Of a stretch of DNA of 64,000 bases, positions 25,732 through 34,297 are shown piece by piece. The number at the start of each line of letters is the position of its first letter. Within the stretch, counting starts at the first letter, position 1. A program made the translations under genes and the position numbers. The stretch is from Akkermansia sp. (GTDB taxonomy: Bacteria; Verrucomicrobiota; Verrucomicrobiia; Verrucomicrobiales; Akkermansiaceae): the NCBI RefSeq assembly GCF_020860705.1, contig NZ_JAJBTT010000041.1, forward strand, positions 1-64,000, in the 5' to 3' direction. Under the pieces are notes generated by a model that was given only the letters and a program-made list of their open reading frames with translations, was not told where the DNA came from and searched no databases.

Positions 25732-28578
25732 ATGAATACCCACTCAGACTTTGCCAGCCGGCACATAGGCCCCCAGGGGGAAGAACGCCGGGAAATGCTC
25801 AACAGCCTTGGCTACCAGACGCTTGATGAACTCATTGCGGACATCGTTCCCGCAGACATCCGGATGCAGGCCCCCCTGGACCTCCCCGCGGCCAAATCGG
25901 AAACGGACGCCCTGGAGGAACTCCGTTCCATCCTCCGGAAAAACAAGCTGCTGAAAACCTTCATCGGCCAGGGCTACTACGGCACCATCACTCCATCCGT
26001 CATTCTGCGCAATGTTCTGGAAAATCCCGGCTGGTACACGGCCTACACGCCCTATCAGCCGGAAATCGCCCAGGGGCGCCTGGAAATGCTCATGAACTTC
26101 CAGACCATGGTCTCCTCCCTGACGGGGCTGCCCGTGGCGAACGCCTCCCTGCTGGATGAAGGAACCGCCGCGGCGGAAGCCGTTACCATGTGCCGGAACA
26201 CGCGCCCCAAGGCAAACACCTTCTTTGTAGCGGACACCTGCCATCCGCAGACCATCAGCGTCATCCGCACCCGCGCCGCCTTCCAGGGCGTCAATATCCT
26301 GGTGGGAGACTGGGCCTCCTTTGATCCCGCCTCCATCGGTGCGGACCTGGCCGGAGTGCTCGTCCAATATCCGGATACGCTCGGCCGCATCTGCGACTAT
26401 ACGGACTTCTTCTCCCGCGTACATGCCACGGGCGCGCTCTGCGTCGTGGCGGCGGACCTCATGGCCCTTACCGTCCTTCGGGAACCCGGCGCCTTCGGCG
26501 CTGACATCTGCATCGGCAATACGCAGCGCTTCGGCGTTCCCATGGGCTTCGGAGGCCCTCATGCCGCCTACATGTCCTGCACGGACGCCCTGAAGCGCCG
26601 CATGCCCGGCCGCCTCATCGGAATGTCCCTGGACACCCAGGGACGCCCGGCCTACCGCCTGGCCCTGCAAACGCGGGAACAGCACATCCGCCGTGACAAG
26701 GCCACCTCCAACATCTGTACCGCCCAGGTGCTTCTGGCCGTGATGGCAGCCTTCTACGCCGTATACCACGGGCAGGAAGGCCTCAAGCGCATCGGCACGG
26801 AAATCCACCGGAAAACCAAAAGCCTGTACAAGGCGCTCACGACCGCCGGCATCACCATTGAAAACAGGGACTTCTTTGACACCCTGCTGCTGACTGTTCC
26901 CGGACAGGCGGACGCCATGGTCCGGAAAACTCTGGAAGCAGGCTACAACATCCGCAAGGTGGACGCGGACCACGTCACCATCTCTCTGGATGAAACCGCC
27001 TCCTGCGCAGATGTAGCGGCTCTGGCAACCGCCCTTGCAGGCACGGAAACCTCCGCCGTCTGCTGCTGCGAATCCCCCGCATGGGCACCCGTCCATACGC
27101 GCCAAACCCCCTTCTGCACGGAAACGGCCTTCAACTCCTATCACTCTGAAACGGAAATGATGCGCTACATCCACCGTCTGGAATCCCGGGACCTGGCTCT
27201 GAATGAAGCCATGATCCCGCTGGGATCCTGCACGATGAAGCTCAACGCCGCTTCCGAGATGATCCCCATCACGTGGCCGGAAACCAGCGCCCTGCACCCC
27301 TTCGTTCCAGCGGATCAGTCGGAAGGCATCCGGGAAATGCTCTCCATCCTGTCCGACCGCCTGGCAAAAATCACGGGCTTTGCCGCCGTCTCCCTGCAGC
27401 CCAACGCGGGTGCGGCCGGAGAATACGCGGGCCTGCTGGCTATCCGGCGCTATCAGAAACACGCCGGAGAAGGCCACCGCGACGTCTGCCTCATCCCCAC
27501 CTCCGCCCATGGGACCAACCCCGCTTCCTCCGCCATGGCCGGCCTCAAGGTGGTGCCCGTCAAATGTGACGAAAACGGCAACATCGACATGGACGACCTG
27601 AAAGCCCAGGCGGAAGCCCACCGGGACAACCTCTCCTGCATCATGGTCACCTATCCCTCCACGCACGGAGTGTATGAACAGACCATCAAGGAACTCTGCG
27701 ACATCGTTCACGCCAACGGCGGCCAGGTGTACATGGATGGAGCCAACATGAACGCCCAGGTGGGACTGACCTGCCCCGGCTGCATCGGTGCTGACGTCTG
27801 CCACCTGAACCTGCATAAAACCTTTGCGATGCCTCACGGCGGCGGCGGTCCCGGCATCGGGCCCATAGGCGTGGCGGAACACCTCGTTCCCTTCCTGCCC
27901 GGCCACCTTGCATTGGGCAACGAAGAAGGTGCCGTGGCCTCTGCGGCCTGGGGCAGCGCCTCCATCGCCGCCATCTGCTGGATGTACCTGTCCATGATGG
28001 GACCGGAAGGCCTCAAGGAAGCTACGGAAATGGCTATTCTGAACGCCAACTACATCGCCAGAAAACTCGGCCACCTCTTCCCGGTCCTCTATTCCGGCAA
28101 CAAGGGCCTGGTAGCTCATGAATGCATCCTGGACCCGCGCCAGCTCACCCATGACGCCGGCCTCACCGTGGATGACATTGCCAAGCGGCTCATGGACTAC
28201 GGCTTCCACGGCCCCACCATGTCCTTCCCCGTTCCGGGCACCCTGATGGTGGAACCCACGGAATCGGAACCCAAGGAAGAACTGGACCGCTTCATTGAAG
28301 CCATGGAACGCATCCATGCGGAAATCATGGCCGTCATCAACGGTACGGCGGACAAGGAAGACAACGTCCTGAAAAACTCTCCCCATACGGCGGAAATGGT
28401 CTCTGCCGACGAATGGGCGCACCCCTATTCCCGCAGTGAGGCAGCCTATCCGGTACCCGGCCTGCGCATCCACAAATTCTGGCCGTACGTCGGCCGGGTG
28501 GACAACGTATACGGAGACCGCAACCTCGTCTGCACCTGCGATACGGTAGAGGAATTCTCCAAAGCCGTGGAGGGATAA
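25732..28578 (+). CDS. gcvP: glycine dehydrogenase (decarboxylating), P protein
   Basis: P protein is the PLP enzyme that decarboxylates glycine and loads the H protein. The 948-residue protein is the long, single-chain (P1+P2 fused) form. Its N-terminal half carries FIGQGYYGTITPSVILRN and YTPYQPEIAQGRLE. Its C-terminal half carries PLGSCTMKLNA and the PLP site HLNLHKTFAMPHGGGGPG, with the Schiff-base Lys at about 696. It is the last gene of the cluster and is closed by a strong terminator. Confidence 0.98.
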   Translation: MNTHSDFASRHIGPQGEERREMLNSLGYQTLDELIADIVPADIRMQAPLDLPAAKSETDALEELRSILRKNKLLKTFIGQGYYGTITPSVILRNVLENPGWYTAYTPYQPEIAQGRLEMLMNFQTMVSSLTGLPVANASLLDEGTAAAEAVTMCRNTRPKANTFFVADTCHPQTISVIRTRAAFQGVNILVGDWASFDPASIGADLAGVLVQYPDTLGRICDYTDFFSRVHATGALCVVAADLMALTVLREPGAFGADICIGNTQRFGVPMGFGGPHAAYMSCTDALKRRMPGRLIGMSLDTQGRPAYRLALQTREQHIRRDKATSNICTAQVLLAVMAAFYAVYHGQEGLKRIGTEIHRKTKSLYKALTTAGITIENRDFFDTLLLTVPGQADAMVRKTLEAGYNIRKVDADHVTISLDETASCADVAALATALAGTETSAVCCCESPAWAPVHTRQTPFCTETAFNSYHSETEMMRYIHRLESRDLALNEAMIPLGSCTMKLNAASEMIPITWPETSALHPFVPADQSEGIREMLSILSDRLAKITGFAAVSLQPNAGAAGEYAGLLAIRRYQKHAGEGHRDVCLIPTSAHGTNPASSAMAGLKVVPVKCDENGNIDMDDLKAQAEAHRDNLSCIMVTYPSTHGVYEQTIKELCDIVHANGGQVYMDGANMNAQVGLTCPGCIGADVCHLNLHKTFAMPHGGGGPGIGPIGVAEHLVPFLPGHLALGNEEGAVASAAWGSASIAAICWMYLSMMGPEGLKEATEMAILNANYIARKLGHLFPVLYSGNKGLVAHECILDPRQLTHDAGLTVDDIAKRLMDYGFHGPTMSFPVPGTLMVEPTESEPKEELDRFIEAMERIHAEIMAVINGTADKEDNVLKNSPHTAEMVSADEWAHPYSRSEAAYPVPGLRIHKFWPYVGRVDNVYGDRNLVCTCDTVEEFSKAVEG

Positions 28579-28601
28579 TACCAAAGACAATCTCAACCTG
28601 C

Positions 28602-28640
28602 AGAGGGCTGTTCCATTCATTTGGAACAGCCCTCTTTTCT
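28602..28640 (+). terminator. terminator of gcvP
   Basis: A perfect 14 bp stem, AGAGGGCTGTTCCA / TGGAACAGCCCTCT, with a 6 nt loop is followed by TTTCTT. It starts 23 bp after the gcvP stop. Confidence 0.93.
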
Positions 28641-28650
28641 TATCTTGAAA

Positions 28651-28824
28651 CCGGATTTTTAATCCGTAGTCAGTTATCATCATCAAATCTCCCTATTAAT
28701 AGGGAACATAAGGATAATAGGGGCAATAGAGGAATTTTGCCGTCCCCTATTATCCTTATACTTCCTCTTACCCCTAACCAACTTTCCCTCAGATTTTTTC
28801 GTTGACTACGGATTAAAAATCCGG
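28651..28824 (-). repeat. dispersed MITE/REPIN-like element, copy 2 (inverted relative to copy 1)
   Basis: A 174 bp element has 22 bp perfect inverted ends, CCGGATTTTTAATCCGTAGTCA (28651-28672) and its complement (28803-28824). Each end folds on itself (CGGATT/AATCCG). The core pairs AAGGATAATAGGGG (28710-28723) with CCCCTATTATCCTT (28744-28757). Read on the minus strand it aligns over its whole length with copy 1 (7212-7388). The end hairpins keep the stem but differ in the loop (TTT against TAC). Confidence 0.88.
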
Positions 28825-28838
28825 TGAGGTGATTCCAG

Positions 28839-29915
28839 ATGACGTCCCTTCCTGATTTTCTCCAGCCCCGTTTCCTTACATTCTTTTCTTTTTCCAAGGA
28901 AGATTCCATGATTCTAAAAGGATATGGAATTCTTTTCATGATTTTTCACCATACCTTCGGTCTGTATGTTCTTCCTCCTGAAGTGGACACGGCCTGGATT
29001 TCTCCCTGTCTTACCCAGTATGCCGATATCTTTAAAATCTGTGTAGCCATCTTCTTTTTTATTACAGGCTATGCCATGACGATAACAATGGCTCGTAATA
29101 CCTCTTTTTTATCTTCCGTTAAAATCGGTGTGCTTCATTACTTTAAATTTTGGCAAATATACCTGTTTTGCCTTCTTCTAGTCGTCCTGATCTCCTGGTC
29201 AGCACCTGCTCCCACGCTTCCTTCTCCCGGCAGCCTGGGCTGGGAAAGTTGGATACTTTCTTTATCAGGACTCAGGCCCAGCTACCTAGATTGGTGGTAT
29301 ATGGGGCTTTTCGCTGTGGGCACGCTTGTTTTATTCCCAGCCTGCGCGTTTTTCATGCAGGCCAAAAGCCCCCTCCTTTCCATAGTCGCCCTGTGGATTT
29401 TATCTCTATTGCCTCAAATAGTCATGGCGATGGAAAATCCAAACTACCTTCATGTAAAAATTCCCAATTTCCCACATTTCATTCCTTTATTCATCTTTGG
29501 TTGCATGTCAGCCTTTTTTACCCTTCATCTCAGCAAAAATTCTTCATGGAAATTTTGGATGGCCCTTTTGACGCTAGCTTTTGAGATCATCACTATTCAC
29601 TATTACTGTTTTTGTTATGAAGAAACCTTAACTCTACTATTTCTCTTCAGTCTCTGGTGTCTGCCGTATCTGACAAATAAACTTCATCTCACCAGCCTAT
29701 TGACATTACTGGGCACCTATTCCGCTCTCATGTGGCTCAGCCACAGGTTCATTTTCGGCTACCATTTCAGCCGGGAAATTTATGGAACACACAGCTATGT
29801 GATCGTTTACGGATCTACAGTACTGGGTTCACTGATTCTGGCGATTGCCTTACAGTGGCTTATCAATCAAATCCCTAACCTGTTCCACTTGCATCCCTCC
29901 GCATCATCAAGATGA
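28839..29915 (+). CDS. membrane acyltransferase (acyltransferase-3/OatA-like)
   Basis: The 358-residue polytopic protein has about ten hydrophobic segments. The N-terminus SKEDSMILKGYGILFMIFHHTFG matches the first helix of acyltransferase-3 enzymes, which move acyl groups onto sugars of surface polysaccharides; the HH pair is the expected catalytic site. The rest (FFFITGYAMTITMA, FKFWQIYLFCLLLVV) fits the fold. The region is visibly AT-richer than its neighbours and starts just after the repeat element, so horizontal acquisition is plausible. ATG 28908, preceded by AAGGAAG, is an alternative start but would cut into the conserved SKED segment. Confidence 0.72.
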   Translation: MTSLPDFLQPRFLTFFSFSKEDSMILKGYGILFMIFHHTFGLYVLPPEVDTAWISPCLTQYADIFKICVAIFFFITGYAMTITMARNTSFLSSVKIGVLHYFKFWQIYLFCLLLVVLISWSAPAPTLPSPGSLGWESWILSLSGLRPSYLDWWYMGLFAVGTLVLFPACAFFMQAKSPLLSIVALWILSLLPQIVMAMENPNYLHVKIPNFPHFIPLFIFGCMSAFFTLHLSKNSSWKFWMALLTLAFEIITIHYYCFCYEETLTLLFLFSLWCLPYLTNKLHLTSLLTLLGTYSALMWLSHRFIFGYHFSREIYGTHSYVIVYGSTVLGSLILAIALQWLINQIPNLFHLHPSASSR

Positions 29916-29948
29916 TGTTCATCAAGGAATACCAACAGGGTTCTCCGC

Positions 29949-30581
29949 TTAATTCCAGGGAGGATCGCCGTACTTGTTCTCTCCTATCTGGCTTTCCCCA
30001 TAACATATATACCACAGCAGCAGCCAGCCCACAACGGGAGCAGACAGCAACACCAGGTAAAAGCCGCTTCTTCCCACATCATGGAGGCGGCGCACCATGG
30101 TAGCCCCCATAGGAATAAACGCCACGGCAAGCATCACATACAACAAGGGATAGAGCAGCCCCGCCCAGGAAGACAGAGAAGGAAAAAAGCCGCATTTCAT
30201 GATGGACAGGACCGCGGCGGCAGGCAGCCATATGACACCCATGGTGGAATAAACCTCATGCAGCTCCTGCTTCCCGGCACGCCCTTCAAAGCTGCTCCAT
30301 TTCTTAATGGTGCGCATCCAATACTTTTCCCTGCTCCAGCGCGGGAGGGCGGGCTGGAACTCTTCTCCGGATTCCGGCATGGCAGTCGCCTCTCCATCGT
30401 CATCCATCACGGTCATGGAAGGAATAAAGCCAGCCAGCGGTTGCCAGTTCCCGTCAGGAAGCTTCCTTACCAAAGTCCGATTGGACAGGCGGCCGTGGTT
30501 GCGGGCCTGCAACAAAAGCACCAGGGACACGGGCCCCTTGGAGGAGCCGTCAATCGCCTGATACTCATAAAGATCGCTCAT
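29949..30581 (-). CDS. GYF_2 + DUF805 membrane protein
   Basis: In this 210-residue protein, residues 1-55 form a GYF_2-like domain (YEYQAIDGSSKGPVSLVLLLQARNHG). A variable Glu/Pro linker follows, then a DUF805 domain from about 90. This begins WSSFEGRAGKQEL, has three to four membrane segments, and carries the signature RRLHDVGRSGFYLVLL and GENKYGDPP. The function of DUF805 proteins is unknown. The gene is 9 bp downstream of the sulfatase on the same strand and may be co-transcribed with it. Confidence 0.85.
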   Translation of the reverse strand: MSDLYEYQAIDGSSKGPVSLVLLLQARNHGRLSNRTLVRKLPDGNWQPLAGFIPSMTVMDDDGEATAMPESGEEFQPALPRWSREKYWMRTIKKWSSFEGRAGKQELHEVYSTMGVIWLPAAAVLSIMKCGFFPSLSSWAGLLYPLLYVMLAVAFIPMGATMVRRLHDVGRSGFYLVLLSAPVVGWLLLWYICYGESQIGENKYGDPPWN

Positions 30582-30590
30582 GGGAAGCTT

Positions 30591-32744
30591 TTATTTGGCC
30601 GCGCCGTCGTAACTGAACGCAGAGGAGGGTATCTCCTGCTTGGACAACCCGGGACCTTCCCATTTCAAGGTCAGTTTGGAGGCGGGCCCGGCATTCCCCA
30701 CATAGCCAATCCGGATGGGATGCAGACCGGCCTTCAAATAAACGGGATTCTTCTGTCCGCCCAAATCAGAGGAAACCTCGGCTCCCGGTTCGTACGTCTT
30801 GTCCGCATCAATCAACTCCATGCCATGCAGGCGGACAAAAGCCTTGCTGCCCTTATTCACGTCCGTAGCCAGATAAAACGTGTATTCCCCGTCGGCGGGA
30901 ACATTCAAGTATCCCGTCAGCTCCACGCCGCGCTTCCGGGGACCGTTCATCTTGACGGAAGGAGAAGGAGTCACGCCGTGTGCAGCGGGCTGGCCCTTCA
31001 GCTGGCGGAAATCCGGAACCCAGGGAAACTCCCCTTCATACAGGGACCATTTCAACCCGGGCGTTCCCTTCACCTCCACGGCCGGCACCAGCGTCGTATC
31101 AAACACCGTCTTGGCAAGATGGGAGGCACGGCGGTTGGACAAGGCGGCGGCCTTCATGCGAGCCTGAAGCTCCGGCTTGGAGGAGGCAAGGTCCTTGCTC
31201 TCCTGCGGGTCATTCAAGGTATCGAAAATCATGAAATCCTTGTCGGCATCCTTCATTCCCATACGCAGCCCCTTCAAACCGTCCACAAAAACGATTTGCT
31301 GCTGGCCCCGTTCCGCTCCCTTGTGTTCGCCCAGGAAATCCTTGTACCCCGGCGTCTTGCCACCGACGTTATATTCGGAATAAATAATACCGGGCTTCTG
31401 CTGGTCCGCATGGCCTGTCAACGTCGGCAGCAGGGAAACACCGTCGCTCCGGGCGGGAACCGGCACGCCGGCGACATCCGCCAGCGTAGCCAGCCAATCA
31501 TGGAACTGACCGGGCTGCAAGCTGATCTGCCCCTTGGGGATGCGCGCGGGCCAGCGTACAAGCGTGGGCACGCGCATGCCGCCCTCCCAGCAGTCGCGCT
31601 TAATGCCGTCCATCATGCCGTAACTCTTGAAAAACTGAGGATTCTGCGCTCCATGCCTGTGTTTGGGATCGGCGCCGCCTTCATTGTGGGGGCCATTGTC
31701 AGACGTAAAGACAATCATCGTATTGTTGTCGATCTTCAAATCCTTCAGCAGATGGATCAAATCCGCCACAGCGTCATCCACGCGACGGATCATCGTGGAA
31801 TGCCGTTTGGCCACATCATTCGGAAAACGGGCATTATCCGGATAAATATAAGTATCCTTGTCCTTCTCCGCCCTGGCGTCAAAAGCCGTATTCACGGATT
31901 CCGTCCCATTCTTCTTCACCCATTGCAGGCCGCCTTTCAAACCGCCGCCGGAAGGATAAGGCGTCCCCGGAACCACCAGGTTGCCGTGAGGAGCCGGAAA
32001 CGCCAGGTACAGGAAAAAGGGCTTGCCGGTCTTGCGGGCGGATTTGCGCTGATCCACAATCCACTGCTTGGCGCGGGCCGCAAACAGATCCGTGGAATAG
32101 GCGGTCTGCGGAACCTGGTTCTTGATATTCTTCCATTCGGGACGGGAAGCATAACCGTTGTACTCGAAAATGTCGCGGGACTCGGAAGGATAATGGAAAT
32201 GCCCGGCCAAATGGTCCAGAATACCGTAAAAATAATTGAACCCGCGCTGATGGGGCCCACCCGTCACCGGTCCATTGCTCTGGCCGCCGCCGCCCACGCC
32301 CCATTTGCCGATGGCGGCGGTGTCATAGCCGGCCTCCCGCATCACGGTACCCAGCGTGTGGGAATCTTCAATAGGGTAGTCAAAACGGTTGTTTCTCACC
32401 ACCCGGGAAGTCCCCTGGTGCACCCCCAGCAGCAGGGAGGCGCGTGCGGGAGCGCAAACGGGAGCGGCAGAATAATGGCGGCGCAGCTGAATCCCCTCCC
32501 GCGCCAGAGCAGACAAAGCCGGAGTTTTAAACTCGTTCTTTCTGTCCACTACCCGCCCATTCAATTTCTGCTGGCTCCAGTTGGAATCGAGATCTCCCCA
32601 GCCCATATCGTCCACCAGAATGAAAATAACATTGGGCCGTGCGGCTTTTTCCGTTTTGGCGGAAGTTTTTACGGCGTTATCCACAGCAGCCATGGAGGGA
32701 ACGGCAGCAGTTAACAGAACGGTCAGCAAAGTCAGCAGCTTCAT
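30591..32744 (-). CDS. exported arylsulfatase with C-terminal PA14-like domain
   Basis: The 717-residue secreted enzyme has a signal peptide (MKLLTLLTVLLTAAVPSMA). The sulfatase core has the metal-binding VDDMGWGD (Asp45, Asp46) and the formylglycine motif C97-A-P-A-R101 in VCAPARASLLLG. Further core motifs are AIGKWGVGG and FTSDNGPHNEGG. The C-terminal ~130 residues (ELTGYLNVPADGEYTFYLAT, KAGLHPIRIGYVG) resemble a PA14-like sugar-binding module. Removal of sulfate from mucin or other host glycans is likely from context but unproven. ATG 32744 is chosen over 32774 because the signal peptide starts there. A maturase gene is not in the window. Confidence 0.92.
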   Translation of the reverse strand: MKLLTLLTVLLTAAVPSMAAVDNAVKTSAKTEKAARPNVIFILVDDMGWGDLDSNWSQQKLNGRVVDRKNEFKTPALSALAREGIQLRRHYSAAPVCAPARASLLLGVHQGTSRVVRNNRFDYPIEDSHTLGTVMREAGYDTAAIGKWGVGGGGQSNGPVTGGPHQRGFNYFYGILDHLAGHFHYPSESRDIFEYNGYASRPEWKNIKNQVPQTAYSTDLFAARAKQWIVDQRKSARKTGKPFFLYLAFPAPHGNLVVPGTPYPSGGGLKGGLQWVKKNGTESVNTAFDARAEKDKDTYIYPDNARFPNDVAKRHSTMIRRVDDAVADLIHLLKDLKIDNNTMIVFTSDNGPHNEGGADPKHRHGAQNPQFFKSYGMMDGIKRDCWEGGMRVPTLVRWPARIPKGQISLQPGQFHDWLATLADVAGVPVPARSDGVSLLPTLTGHADQQKPGIIYSEYNVGGKTPGYKDFLGEHKGAERGQQQIVFVDGLKGLRMGMKDADKDFMIFDTLNDPQESKDLASSKPELQARMKAAALSNRRASHLAKTVFDTTLVPAVEVKGTPGLKWSLYEGEFPWVPDFRQLKGQPAAHGVTPSPSVKMNGPRKRGVELTGYLNVPADGEYTFYLATDVNKGSKAFVRLHGMELIDADKTYEPGAEVSSDLGGQKNPVYLKAGLHPIRIGYVGNAGPASKLTLKWEGPGLSKQEIPSSAFSYDGAAK

Positions 32745-32782
32745 CTCGGAAATGGGAATGTGATTAAAATACAAACGTTAAA

Positions 32783-32797
32783 AAGATAGCCTATCTT
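32783..32797. promoter_or_regulatory. palindrome upstream of the sulfatase gene
   Basis: AAGATAG-C-CTATCTT is a 15 bp near-perfect dyad lying 39-53 nt upstream of the sulfatase ATG, on the edge of the divergent intergenic region. It is a plausible operator by shape and place only. Confidence 0.35.
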
Positions 32798-32843
32798 ACA
32801 GTAAATCTGCCTCATCTCAAGCGAATTAAACGAAATAGCCGCA

Positions 32844-32871
32844 TTGACATTTGAATTCCAATGATTAAAGT
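32844..32871 (+). promoter_or_regulatory. candidate promoter of the 32882 gene, near-leaderless
   Basis: TTGACA, 16 bp, TAAAGT. The -10 ends 10 nt before the ATG at 32882, supporting that ATG over the one at 32861. Confidence 0.5.
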
Positions 32872-32881
32872 GGTTTTTACT

Positions 32882-33481
32882 ATGAAACTGCCCCATCTAC
32901 TCTTCATCTGTATTTCCTTTCTTTGTTCAGTCCCTCTTTACGGCCTGGACGGCTGGATGACGGATATACAAAAAGCTCAACTCCAAGCCGTGGAACAACA
33001 CAAGGACCTTTTTATTGTTTATAAGGGAAGCTCCTGGAACCCGGAACAATACGGAACAGCCGAAAGCATGTTTGCATGCAAGGCCGTTCAAGAACGCTTA
33101 AAAAAACATTTTATTCTGCTCATTCAGGATTATCCGCCGGAATATCTCGGTGATCTATCCCTGTCTTTTGCCAACAAAGAAAAGATCGATCCTTCCCTGG
33201 AATTTCCCGCCGACTGGAACTGGAAACGGCAAAACGCTACCCGGTGCGTCTTCGCAACAGCAGGAAACATTCCTTATCATGTCATGAAGCAGGATGATTC
33301 ATGGAGCGCTTTCAAAATTGCGCAAGAGGAAGCAGGTGCCAAGAGAAAAAAAGTCCTTCATCTGGTTAACATGGTACAGGCCACCCATGGAGAAGAAAAA
33401 TACCGGCTCATGGGAAAGCTATTCAATCTGACGGCTTGGTTCCCAGGCATACCGGCTTCCCAATATTTCCGGATGTATTAA
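32882..33481 (+). CDS. exported thioredoxin-fold-like protein, 5' part of a frameshifted gene
   Basis: The signal peptide (MKLPHLLFICISFLCSVPLYG) is followed by a segment patterned like DUF255/thioredoxin_7 proteins: GWMTDIQKAQLQAVEQHKDL and VYKGSSWNPEQYG. The usual redox cysteines (WCxxC) are replaced by SSWNPEQ, so it is unlikely to be a disulfide enzyme. The frame ends at a TAA created by one apparently extra T (about 33478). Removing it gives FRMYKEATLYDLNNLSH and joins smoothly with the downstream frame. The region is AT-richer than its neighbours. Confidence 0.6.
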   Translation: MKLPHLLFICISFLCSVPLYGLDGWMTDIQKAQLQAVEQHKDLFIVYKGSSWNPEQYGTAESMFACKAVQERLKKHFILLIQDYPPEYLGDLSLSFANKEKIDPSLEFPADWNWKRQNATRCVFATAGNIPYHVMKQDDSWSAFKIAQEEAGAKRKKVLHLVNMVQATHGEEKYRLMGKLFNLTAWFPGIPASQYFRMY

Positions 33482-33491
33482 GGAAGCAACT

Positions 33492-34217
33492 TTGTACGAC
33501 CTCAACAATCTGAGCCATATAAGGAACAACTACGTCAAACAGATGATGGAAACGGTCTGGAATCTCTTGTGGTCTCAGCAAGCCCTCCAATACATTTCCT
33601 CCCTGGAAATAAAAGAAATCCCTCAAAACGTCTATTCCAACCTTCCCGTAGAACAAGCGCAGTATATGCGGTTCTTCAAGCTGGTTCTCACGCAGGTTTC
33701 CCTGTTGGAAACCACGGAATCAGTCACACTGGATCAATTCCTGAATGAAAATTACAGAAAAACCTGCCTCATTCTTGCGGAAGCCCCCTCAACAACAGCC
33801 GCCCGAATCATACGCCTACAACGTGAAAAAATCTTTTCCCAACTCTACCATTGCTACAAACTCTTTCCGCTGGCCTCCCAACCGGAACTTATTCTCAAAA
33901 AACTGCCCGATTTGCTGAAAAAACCTTGGGCTGACGAAGAATCAAAGCAGCTTTTTCAGCTCATGGCGGCAGGATGCCATTTGAAAATAGGAGAACTGGA
34001 CAAAGGACTGGAACTCATGAAAAAAGCCAGAGACATCGCACCATGGACAGGGAATGCAACAAACGCTGATGCCTCCATCCACACCATTACCGGCAACCTT
34101 CCCGCTCTCCGGGAATTATGGAAGAAAAAACAAGATGGGGATGAAAAGGCTGCAAAAACATATGAGGAAAACACCTTAATTGTAATATCCCCATTCACTT
34201 TAACTATTGAATCATAG
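33492..34217 (+). CDS. 3' part of the frameshifted gene (helical, TPR-like)
   Basis: The 241-codon frame has no ATG at its start and continues the upstream protein one frame over. It is almost all helical, with TPR-like spacing (KLFPLASQPELILKKLPDLL, LMAAGCHLKIGELDKGLELMKKARDIAP). It has no signal peptide of its own. If expressed alone it would have to start at TTG 33492 or ATG 33543, without a visible ribosome site. The sensible reading is one original gene, 32882-34217, carrying a 1 nt insertion. The function is unknown. Confidence 0.5.
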   Translation: MYDLNNLSHIRNNYVKQMMETVWNLLWSQQALQYISSLEIKEIPQNVYSNLPVEQAQYMRFFKLVLTQVSLLETTESVTLDQFLNENYRKTCLILAEAPSTTAARIIRLQREKIFSQLYHCYKLFPLASQPELILKKLPDLLKKPWADEESKQLFQLMAAGCHLKIGELDKGLELMKKARDIAPWTGNATNADASIHTITGNLPALRELWKKKQDGDEKAAKTYEENTLIVISPFTLTIES

Positions 34218-34248
34218 CCCCTCCTACGGCAAAATTTTCAAGCTGCAG

Positions 34249-34282
34249 GTAAGTAAAAAAGTGACCCGGTCCTTCGCACCGG
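34249..34282 (-). terminator. possible terminator of the DEAD-box helicase
   Basis: On the minus strand, CCGGT-GCGAAGG-ACCGG is followed after 5 nt by TTTTTT, just past the helicase stop. The stem is short and the T run is offset, so this is tentative. Confidence 0.35.
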
Positions 34283-34297
34283 AAAGATGAGAGGCCG

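Noticed and set aside
25744..28686. 980-codon minus-strand open frame opposite gcvP
   Set aside because: Antisense shadow of gcvP with biased composition; no start signal or domain.
30081..32714. 877-codon plus-strand open frame opposite the sulfatase and DUF805 genes
   Set aside because: Antisense shadow; the sulfatase motifs on the other strand are unmistakable.
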